NCBI GenBank assembly: GCA_026182355.1
Contig: JAPFBL010000222.1
Coordinates: 1,083,001 to 1,147,000, forward strand
Length of the DNA stretch: 64,000 nucleotides
From: Hermatobates lingyangjiaoensis
Taxonomy: Eukaryota > Arthropoda > Insecta > Hemiptera > Hermatobatidae
Direction: 5' to 3'
Shown here in pieces: positions 55,441 to 64,000 of this stretch (positions within the stretch are counted from its first letter, which is position 1; each line of letters opens with the position of its first letter). The translations under genes and the position numbers were made by a program. Below the pieces are notes generated by a model that had not been told where the DNA came from, made no database searches, and saw only the letters and a program-made list of their open reading frames with translations.

Positions 55441-55800
55441 TATTTAGTTCGTAGGATTGTTTTATCTAGTAGCTTATTTTGTTTAAGTTACAGTAGATTC
55501 TGCATTTACTACTTTCCAGTTGAGATTTTCTAGTCTTCTAACTAGTTTACAGTCAGTCGTAGGGAATCAGCAAAGAAGATCATATCAAACATAAAGGTGT
55601 GAGTGATGTGATGAAACACTAAACTGAAGTACTCAAGAAATGAAGTCACTTTAATGACAGTAGAACTAAGACGATTAAACCAGTAAGAACATAACTAACA
55701 AATTACGAACATAAAACTAAAAACAACAAGGTTTCTGCTTACATTAACCATCATCAGGTTTACATCTAAGAACTAACGATATTATTCTAACAGGATTTTA
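55441..55800 (-). mobile_element. PLE-10 5' region, decayed
   Basis: On the minus strand a terminal repeat with core CTGATGA (55757-55751) and GAAA (55735-55732) lies upstream of a decayed N-terminal frame at 55570-55470, comparable to KLVRKLEKTSKKVVNAEAAV at 11 kb. Stops present. Confidence 0.6.
55732..55757 (-). ncRNA. Hammerhead-like core, PLE-10
   Basis: CTGATGA, stem II TGGTT/AAGCA (one G-G mismatch), GAAAC. Confidence 0.45.
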
Positions 55801-56283
55801 ATACTACCTGGCTTTACCAGTTATGATTATGTCCAAAATTCAGAATTAGGACATATTAATTATAAATGAATAGATTTTCTTATGTCAACGACATACGATC
55901 ACCTATGTGGTGTATATAAAACCACGTTCTTATCTAGACTACGAAAAAGAAAATAAGTATATTAATATATAAATTCGTATATCATCCAAATAGCATATTG
56001 TATTTTGAACTGGAAGTTAACACGAAGAAGTTTTTTTAGACATTTAGCTAATGACACAAAGTTAATAGCCTCGGATCATTTTGTATTCTGGAGCCAGTCT
56101 ACACTGGGAATAAATATAAAGCGCTAATTTTCATTATCCTTTGTTATTATTATTTGCTTTATTTGTGTAAATTATTATATATACTATTCTTATCTTATAA
56201 CAGCTTTAATATATTATACTTAGTTCCAAGAATCAGAGGATTGCTGCATCAATTAGAAGACGCGATGAACAAAACCATATGTA
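55801..56283. other. AT-rich sequence, nothing recognised
   Basis: No gene or repeat was identified. Confidence 0.4.
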
Positions 56284-57063
56284 AAAAATCTGGAGCGGCC
56301 TACACTCAACTTTACTATAAGTAACTTAATATCAAATTTCCTGAGTATATAACACATAATATCTCATTTAAGCATAACGTAAACATCTAAATGGGATATG
56401 ATTATTAGTCTTTCATTCCTGAGGTAGTACAGATAGTGATTGAAGAACATATCAATACATAAGCTTGTATTTTCGTACATCACACAGCTGATGCAAATAA
56501 TTTCATTAGTATAACTACAGCAGTAATAACATTTTTGAAAAACCAAAGTGAACATATCTTGAAACGAAATATTCTCCTACAAGAGAACATGGCTTTTGCT
56601 CAAATAGCCACTGGATTTCTTACATCGTTTACATCCTTCTACATTGAATATTAAAGTAAAAGTTTCAAATATAAACAGGAAAATACCCTTTTTCTCTCTG
56701 AAAAACATCATAAACAGCGAAGAAAAAATGTTTTAAGATGATTTATAGTTAAAGATGTACGATAATTACATTTATTAATCTCTAAACGAAAGATTTCAAT
56801 TTTGAATTATCTTTTACATTTTTGGTTTTTTTATGGAATTATTATATTATGATGTCATCTAAGTATTTAAAAAGATCATTTTCCTTCCTCTTTAGCAAAT
56901 AAGATATATACGAATTTTTTCTGAGTGAGTGTTATCATTTTCCTGCACAATTTTATTCATCACACATCTCATATAAGTCAATAAACAATTCAAATTGTTA
57001 CTTTATAAATATCAATTTTATCTCAGTGGAATCGTTCAAAAAATGTCTAAGTCAATGTAAACA
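56284..57063 (-). repeat. Rep-A, reverse, tail half
   Basis: Begins ATCTGGAGCGGCCTACACTC and is cut at AAACAATGAAAAAAATCTGG, where a complete reverse copy starts. It parallels 57064-57860, so the two are in direct tandem. Confidence 0.85.
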
Positions 57064-58698
57064 ATGAAAAAAATCTGGAGTGGCCTACACTCAACTTTAA
57101 TATAAGTAACTTAATATCAAATTTCATTAGTATGTAATATATAACACCTGTTATAGGCATAATGTAAACATCTAAATGGGATATGATTATTAGACTTTCA
57201 TTCCTGAGGTAGTAAAGATAGTGATTGAAGGACATATCACTATATAAGCTTATTTTTGTACATCACACAGCTGATGCAAATAATTTCATTAGTATAACTA
57301 CAGCAGTAATAACATTTCTGAAAACCCAAAGTGAACATTTCTTGATACGAAATATTCTCCTACAAGAGAACATGGCTTTTATTCAAATAGCCAGTGGATT
57401 TCTTACATCGTTTACTTGGCATCCTTCCACATTGAATATTAAAGTAAAATTTGCAAATTTAAAACAGGAAAATACCCTTTTTTTCTCTGAAAAACATCAT
57501 AAACAGCGAAGAAAATGTTGTTTTAAGATGATTTATAATAAAAATGTACGATAATTACATTTATTAATCTCTAAAAGAAAGATTTTAATTTTGAATTATC
57601 TTTTACATTTTGGTTTTTTTACAGAATTATTATACTGGGAACTTTATGGCCTCTTAGTATTTAATATGATCATTTTCCTTTACCTTTGTCAAATAACATA
57701 TATACGAATTTTTTCTGAGTGTTTGTTATTATTTTCCAGCACAATATTATTCCTCTTACATCTCATATAAGTCAATAAACAATTTAAATTGTTCCTTTAT
57801 AAATATCAATTTTATCTCAGTGGAATCGCTCAAAAAATTTCTTAGTCAATGTAAACAATGAAAAAAAATATAAAAAATTCGACAAGTATAGCAAGTGATC
57901 TCATAGTCTAAGATAAACAAACAGTTTTTATAGCGTTATTGCTCTCTCCCATAATTGAAACTTCATGATTTTTTTTTTATATATTGCTAACTTTTTGTTC
58001 CATTTTTGGTCAAATTTTTATTATTTTTTAATGGGCCGTTTAGCGTCAATAAACCATTTTCTGAAAACAGAAATCGTACTGTTACGCCCCTCTAGCGAAT
58101 GTTATTTTGAAAAAAAAAATCTCAACTCATTCTCCACAGAATGTTCTATTTTTAAGCATAGTTTCATTTTGATCCGTCAAATAGTATGGCTTGTATCGCT
58201 CTCACAAGGTTTGAGATTGAATTATAAGTCAAAATTTGTACATTTTATTGAAAAAAAAATATTTTCCGTTGTTTTAAAATTCTGAATATATTTTTCGTTT
58301 GTTGCATTTTTAACCTCAAAGATAATGTCAAAATTTCAAAATTCTAGGGTTATCAGTTTAGGAGAAATAAATGTTTAAAAAAACGGTTTTTGGCAAAAAA
58401 AGTGACTTTCCCATCATGCATACGAGTATGCATGCTCGTAATTCTTCCCAAACAATAGGGATCTTCTTCCCTATGGGGCCCATTTTTGTGTAAAATATCA
58501 ACTTGATCCATCAAAGATTCTCTACCGTAGCGTGGTAACAAGCAATGCTAACACACTCACCCACCCACACACACACACACACAGACATCATCGTAAAAAC
58601 TTCATAAAACGACTTCTGGGACCTCAAAACATGTAATTCCGTCAAAATCTCGACATCGAATTTTTTCACGATCACTATACTTTACTTATAGTAAAGTA
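57064..58698 (-). repeat. Rep-A, complete reverse copy
   Basis: Runs from ATCTGGAGTGGCCTACACTC to ACTTTACTTATAGTAAAGTA. About 1.63 kb, the same layout as 32628-34217 in reverse. Contains the recurring frame on the plus strand at 57225-57554 and the CACCCACCCACACAC stretch near 58560. Confidence 0.88.
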
Positions 58699-58741
58699 AA
58701 AATATTATAAAGTAAACCTTCATACCTTTATTTATGAGGTA

Positions 58742-59640
58742 CTAGCAAATGTACCCGTCTTTGACGGAATCAAAAATTCTATTATACTTGATATTCCAAA
58801 ATATCAATTATAGTATTATACTAATACTATAATTAGAAATTATAGAATAGTAGAAAACACCATTATTAGTACAGTGTTAAACAAATGCCTCTGTATACAC
58901 TACATTAGCTGTCTGTCCTTCAGGTTCATAGAAGAACAATCAGTTGAAACCTCTGACTATTGAGCAAGTAAACTACAGTTGACCATGTGAGAAAAACTTG
59001 GTTTCGCTAACTTGAATTCATGCGTTAGATAAAGTCTCCCTTTGCGACTTAGTTAACGTCATTGCGAAATAGACTCTGAGGGGACCTTGCAATCATTTGA
59101 ATGGAAACAGACAGTGGCTCGGAATCAATGGTATGCGTGGTATACACACAGACTCCCCAATACCACATCCAGTCATTATGTCCGCCTCTATGGCATATCT
59201 GTGTAGAGCACGAACTCAGAGTCGTGTCCCGTTGCACAGTTTTTGGGGCACTCATGTTTCGTAACATGAAATTTGTTACTGCTATAAATTGCAGCATAAT
59301 TGGTGCTCCTACTTTAAGTTTTTACTCATGAGCAGGCAGTCCAGGAGAAATAAATTCAGAGTCAAGAAATTCAATTAGATAATGAACTGCTTCTTCATCA
59401 CTAATCCAATCTCTTTACTGACTTGTAAGTTCTTTCCTCGACTTCATATAGCGTAAGAACTTGTTTGTTGATTTTTGCTGCCTGTTCATATTAAGGGCTG
59501 AGAATTGCTCGTTTACAAAACATTTATTCTCAATAGATAGTACATCCTTAACTCTGTGAAACACCATTTCCATGATGTCAAATACGCAATATATTCATAT
59601 GCTCAATTGAAATTAAAATCAACTAACAATACCTACTTGC
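58742..59640 (-). mobile_element. Helitron remnant, copy 2
   Basis: 3' terminus CTAG (58742-58745), hairpin CCGTCAAAGACGG just inside, T outside. Decayed helicase upstream. Not interrupted at the site where copy 1 carries the PLE foldback, so it serves as the empty-site reference. Confidence 0.85.
58840..59620 (-). pseudogene. Helitron Pif1-like helicase, copy 2, decayed
   Basis: On the minus strand: LIEFLDSEFISPGLPAHE (near 59400-59340), KLKVGAPIML (59325-59295) and LRNMSAPKTVQRDTTL (59265-59215). These match in order the EFLN, GLPPH, LKVGAPIMLLRN and NGTRL blocks of Helitron helicases. An insertion splits IML from LRN. Many frameshifts. Confidence 0.8.
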
Positions 59641-60125
59641 CACACCTGTGTATTTTCAAAACAAACTTGTCTGTGAAGTTAGGAAAATACAGCTAAAAGC
59701 CCCATAACTTCGCTTCTGTACTGAATTAATAATCTATTTAGAGCCCATATTTTAAGATAGGCACACACAAATCCAGTGTCAATGTTTCAGTTCGCTATGT
59801 CTTACGGTGGCTGAGTTTACTTGTGACAAACATTTTTGCGTTAAACGTCCATAACTTCACTTCTACGTTGAATTTCCAATCAATTCATAGCCTATATTTT
59901 AAGTTAGACCTACACAAATCTACTGTAAAAGTTTCAGCTTTATATGTCTTATGGTAGCTGAGTTTACCTGTGACAAAGTTTTGCGGACAAACAGACAAAC
60001 CGACAAACCGACAAACCGACAAACCGACAGAAATTTTTCTAAGGGTGGATTCGGTTTCTCCAATGTATGAAACGTAAAGAAAACTTGAAATGAGTCAGTT
60101 CTAAGCAATGTACAGACAAAATCAT
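59641..60125 (-). repeat. Repeat upstream of the Helitron helicase, copy 2, with internal tandem duplication
   Basis: Parallels 29166-29525. Two units of about 140 bp (about 59703-59841 and 59842-59985) are tandem copies, and (ACCGACAA)n lies at about 59990-60028. Confidence 0.7.
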
Positions 60126-60284
60126 TATTTTATTTATAAAGATTTATTAATTCCTTTTCATAATATATAAAAGTATATCAATTTATAAACCTAAAATATG
60201 GCGTCCTTTTCAACAAAATATGTCTAAAGGAAGGGTTCTCCCAAATTACCCAAATATATACACACATAAAAAGTTTAATTAGAT
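60126..60284. other. AT-rich spacer
   Basis: Nothing recognised. Confidence 0.4.
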
Positions 60285-60775
60285 AAAGAAATATAGAGAA
60301 AATAAAAATACACACTTAAAGTCCCTAATTTTTTGTTTTACCCGTCATCGGATGGGATAACAGAGGGAACCAAACGCACTGGTGCAGAGACGGTTGGAGA
60401 CCAACAATGCTGCCGCACGCGTGCCTGGCCACAAGGATTAAGGCAAAAATCAATTTAAAATTTTTGATAAAAAAGATATCAAAAGATATCCCCTCTCACC
60501 GAATTCTTCATGTTATTATGTATGTATCCTCACCCTACCGTTATAGACCACAATGAGGATTTAACCAACTTGCAGTATTTCTCTAATCCAGATCTCTCCC
60601 TCACTCACCATTCATTAACGTCATTATCATTTACGAGTAGGCCACCTACGTTCTCAAACACAACGCATTCAAAATGCAATGGAGTCTTTTACTTGCAAAT
60701 CAAAGGAACTGCCATAGGAACCAGAATGGCTCCCTCCTTCACCAATCTGTTCATGATGCCCTAACCACTCCAGAT
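60285..60775 (+). mobile_element. PLE-6 terminal repeat and RT fragment
   Basis: Terminal repeat region 60290-60420 (CGTCATCGGATGGG, GGTGCAGAGACGGTTGGAG), followed by RT coding sequence. The frame at about 60660-60764 contains GVFYLQIKGTAIGTRMAP and then SFTNLFM, a hallmark block of PLE reverse transcriptases. A frameshift precedes it and a stop follows. Confidence 0.75.
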
Positions 60776-61144
60776 TTAATGTCCTATGGTTGTTTACTTT
60801 TGCTTACTGTGTTTCTGTTTTCTGGTTTTTGATATTCTGTGGAGGTACATTGTCAGTGTTACTTAAAGTATTACTGATTCTGAATAAATTCTTTTTAGTC
60901 CTGATTATAAATAATAATAATGTAAAAAGTACTTCCTTCTATAAAGCAATAACTTTGTACATTTTGGTTATATTTTTCTAATTTTCTGATGTTGCTAATT
61001 GTGTTTTTATCATTTTGTATTTGATATTCAGTGGAGATATTTTTTCAGAGTTATTATAGTATTAGTAATATCAAATAAATTGCTTTTAGCCTGAGAATGT
61101 CGTACAATTTTCGGTAAAACATCGGCTTGAAATAAGATGTTATT
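60776..61144. other. AT-rich sequence, nothing recognised
   Basis: No gene or repeat was identified. Confidence 0.4.
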
Positions 61145-61157
61145 AATTTGGACCTAA
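61145..61157. repeat. Target site duplication, left
   Basis: AATTTGGACCTAA; the right copy AATTTGGAACTAA at 61686-61698 differs at one base. Confidence 0.7.
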
Positions 61158-61685
61158 ATTCTACTTAACTCAGATGCTGACTGGCCATGGGAATTTCGAG
61201 AAATATCTACACAGGATGGGTAAAGTCGATAACCCTCAATGTAAGCTCTGTAGCTCGGGGGGAAAACGACGATGCAGAACATACCTTCTTCTTCTGTGCT
61301 AAATGGGGAGTGCTGCGCCAGGAATTAATAGCATCACTGGGTGAGGTCACTCCAGAGACCATAGTTCAAAAGATGCTCCTAAACGAAAATAATTGGTCAA
61401 AAGCTGCAAACTTTGTAGAGGCGGTTCTCCATCATAAGAAGAACGAAAGTGGTGTGAGGCAAGGGCAATGATTGAACGAATGGGGACAAGAAGGTGAATC
61501 CTACTCAAAAGGACCGAGGCACCGGCACGAAGTAATGTGCAAACGGTTTCCGTGTCGGGTATTGCCAGGAAATAGGATGTGGTTTTTTAGTGGGTCGGGA
61601 CCCCCAATCCCACATACCCTAAGCAAGACGTCTTGCTAAGGGATCTGTTGAACAGATTTTTCCACATCCTACGACGAAAAAAAAA
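61158..61685 (+). mobile_element. R1-type LINE, 5' truncated 3' end
   Basis: Starts inside ORF2 (LTQMLTGHGNF) and continues through the C-terminal zinc-finger region (CKLCSSG, then ENDDAEHTFFFCAKW) and a Trp/Glu-rich end (NNWSKAANFVEAV). This is the signature ending of R1-clade ORF2. Single-base indels at the G run 61257-61262 and near 61446 break the frame. The 3' UTR (GTGGGTCGGGACCCCC, CATCCTACGACG) ends in an A run. A 13-bp near-perfect duplication flanks it. Confidence 0.88.
61166..61495 (+). pseudogene. R1-type ORF2 C-terminus, frameshifted
   Basis: Only the last 110 or so codons are present. The zinc-finger module CxxC...HxxxxC is readable once the two indels are allowed for. It cannot encode an active enzyme. 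The native stop appears to be the TGA near 61495. Confidence 0.8.
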
Positions 61686-61699
61686 AATTTGGAACTAAT

Positions 61700-63490
61700 C
61701 CTCTATAACTAATTTGGTATTTATTTTCATAGAGTACTTCGTACATTTTAATTATGATTGAGTTATTAGATTATTTATCACCGTTGCTACTTTCGTACTC
61801 CTTCACACTCCATAAGAGAGGAAACCAATGATTATTGTGATGCATATTTATTAACTGACATTCCTCCAAAATAAATAACATATAGTAAATTGTTTGCATT
61901 GTTGTTTGTTAATTAAATTATTATAAATGTATTCATGTGTATTCAGTTAATTATGTTACACACTTAAATAATAAGCTAAATTTATTTACTTGCGTTATTT
62001 AATTATTTACGTTAGGTTTTACTAAACAATAATATTTCTTTCGTACAGACTTTGTTGGTGTGAACTGTCAGTTAATCGTGTTTACTCAAACTGAAGTTTT
62101 TTTTAAGACTTCCATTAAGAACAGACTCATATTAATTATTGAAATCTATCAATAGATTAATTAACCAATTTTTAATTTTTAAATGATTATATTTTAATAT
62201 GTATAGTTGGTCTACGAAGAATGTTAAATAAAGCCAAAAAAAAAAACTGTTTTGAAAGTTTGTTTTGAACCAACAAAACTAACCGAATCTTGATATGCAT
62301 TTTTTATTCTGTAAGTCCATTTATATTTATTATTACAATTTTTAACGTTGTTTTTTATATTCACGACGTATTTTCTTCTGTAACATTGACTAATACATCT
62401 AATTATAATTTTTGTACAAACTCACTGTTTCGAATGAGAAAGTAATAATACTGAAATCAGGCAATGCATTCACAAAAAAAAAACAACATCCACTAATCTT
62501 TCACTGTAAGATTGACAATATACTTTCTGATCATGTAGAAATGCAGACTACTATGTATGATGATTGCAATCTTCATGAAGTTAAACAAAAAAAATTATTA
62601 CTAAAACGAAAAAAATTATCCAGAAAACAGAACTTTAAAACGAAAAAACTCATCAATCTGAAGAAATAATACAAAAATATAACTCTTAAGAAGTGAGAAA
62701 CGAGTAAATAGGGTCGTTATAGTTGGGAGCAAGTAACTACTAGTTGGGAGAAGCTGGTAACATTCAATGGCAACAGGAACTTCATCCCATTTGAGTGGTC
62801 CATTTTAAGAATGATATATTCCTAATGGTATTGTGCCGTTCAGCTTACACAAAACAGTTACTATTTAATACAGAAAACCACTGCAAGAAGCAATATTGAT
62901 TTTGTCTATAAAACAGACTCTGAAACTGCTTATTTCAACTGTTCCTTAACATTGATTTGAATACTCCTTCCAATATAGTAATAAGGAAGATATATTTGAT
63001 ATATTAACTAATTGGTTTTCAATAAAAATAAATTTATATGTTATTGTACGTACTCTGTTGATGCATACAATAAACCAAAAAATCAGTTTTTCAAGTTGAC
63101 TCAAATCAAATTTTGACTTGTAAATTTTTGTTGTTTTTTTTAAAAAAATTTTCATATGCCAAAATAAAACTTTGTGAGAAAACACTATAAATTACAAGTG
63201 TAATTTTCAAAAGATTTGAAAAACATTGTTGATTGCTTAAGAGTTAATTAAAGGGTTTCTATAATTTTATTACTTTTGAACTATACATTTATAAATGGTA
63301 CTGTTCCAATTGAATATATTATAGGTAAGACAGTACAGAATTTGTCAGGATAGCTATTATGTTAATAATTAAATACTACATTAAATTTAGATAAGTTAAC
63401 ACGACATTCACTGATTGTTACATGGTACGAAGTTTGCCGAGTCAGCTGGTTAGTATTATTCTTCACACGTTTTTATTTCATTTTATTTTC
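61700..63490. other. AT-rich sequence, no firm feature
   Basis: One Lys-rich frame of 85 codons on the plus strand (62412-62669) lacks a clear ATG near its start and any known domain. Otherwise nothing was recognised. Confidence 0.4.
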
Positions 63491-63496
63491 TCCCAT

Positions 63497-63745
63497 ATAT
63501 ATATATGTCATTATATGTTCAAAACACAATAAAAAAAAGGAAAAAAAAACTGAAATCTTTCAAGCGGTCTACTTCAGAGTCATAAACTCATCTGAGTTGT
63601 GTTTTTGACTCTGATATAGACCGCTTGTTACGGTTGAAAGATCTTAGCCTTTTTTCCCATTTTGTTATTGTGGTTTGAACATTGATTGTTCTTTCACGTC
63701 TTTATTGTAAAATCTTATTATGCCATTATATATATATATATATTC
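63497..63745. mobile_element. PLE-1 mini-palindrome, decayed
   Basis: Arms about 63510-63590 and 63600-63690. The right arm has CTGATAT in place of CTGANGA but keeps the stem II region and GAAA. (TA)n borders at 63498-63508 and 63728-63742. Confidence 0.7.
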
Positions 63746-64000
63746 TATTTTTTATATATATTTTAAACTATAGGATTTTGTTTCATTCGTATGTATGTAT
63801 TACATTCGTGTATTGATGTGTATGTTTAGTTTTTCTCACCTGGTGTTTCCCTACATACTTATAATTTTCTTGTAACTAATTTTTTTTTTATTTTAATTTA
63901 CTTTCTTTTTCACCCTGTCCCAATACGTGGCAATACTGCAGAGCTTGTTCCCTTTATGTTCCGTTCGGATACATTACTGGAACCAGTCGGCCAGCAGAAC
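63746..64000. other. Window end, nothing recognised
   Basis: A less AT-rich patch at 63910-64000 may be the start of another repeat that runs out of the window. Confidence 0.35.

Noticed and set aside
62412..62669. An 85-codon Lys-rich gene
   Set aside because: No clear ATG at the start, no domain, and mostly AAA-type codons. Likely chance.

Overview
The window is eukaryotic, AT-rich and almost entirely a graveyard of transposable elements. I found no convincing host gene. A Jockey-clade LINE and an R1-type LINE tail sit among many Penelope-like elements (PLEs), Helitron remnants, a tRNA-derived SINE family and a hAT MITE. That mix points to an invertebrate, most likely an arthropod. This is inference from element content; no host gene supports it.

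Layout. 1-9.2 kb: two copies of an unrecognised dispersed repeat, called Rep-A here. The second copy is split by an almost full-length Jockey element (3130-7583) with a clean 11-bp target site duplication. 9.5-12.7 kb: a cluster of PLE inverted pairs, including a palindrome with 573-nt arms carrying GIY-YIG endonuclease ends, hammerhead-like cores and ORF starts. 13-27 kb: mostly unrecognised AT-rich DNA with Rep-A pieces, three SINE copies and PLE terminal repeats. 27.6-29.5 kb: a Helitron helicase remnant with a PLE foldback inserted in it. 30-32 kb: one SINE and a short PLE palindrome. 32.6-43.3 kb: young Rep-A copies, a duplicated 1-kb segment, and a PLE palindrome with 532-nt arms. 43.3-44.1 kb: a degenerate minisatellite. 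44.1-45.8 kb: PLE ends, including an open GIY-YIG C-terminus. 46.1-47 kb: a LINE with an RNase H domain. 49.7-51.6 kb: Rep-A and a hAT MITE. 52.5-55.8 kb: decayed PLE sequence. 56.3-58.7 kb: Rep-A. 58.7-60.1 kb: a second Helitron copy with its 3' hairpin and CTAG end. 60.3-61.7 kb: PLE reverse transcriptase fragment and R1-type LINE tail. 63.5-63.7 kb: another PLE palindrome.

The outstanding theme is the PLEs. At least ten families, told apart by their terminal repeats, are present mostly as inverted pairs or short hairpins. Many carry a hammerhead-ribozyme-like core (CUGANGA, stem II, GAAA) and most are bounded by (TA)n tracts. Rep-A is the other theme: about 1.6 kb, many copies, some nearly identical, a near-palindromic left end, and no recognised relative.
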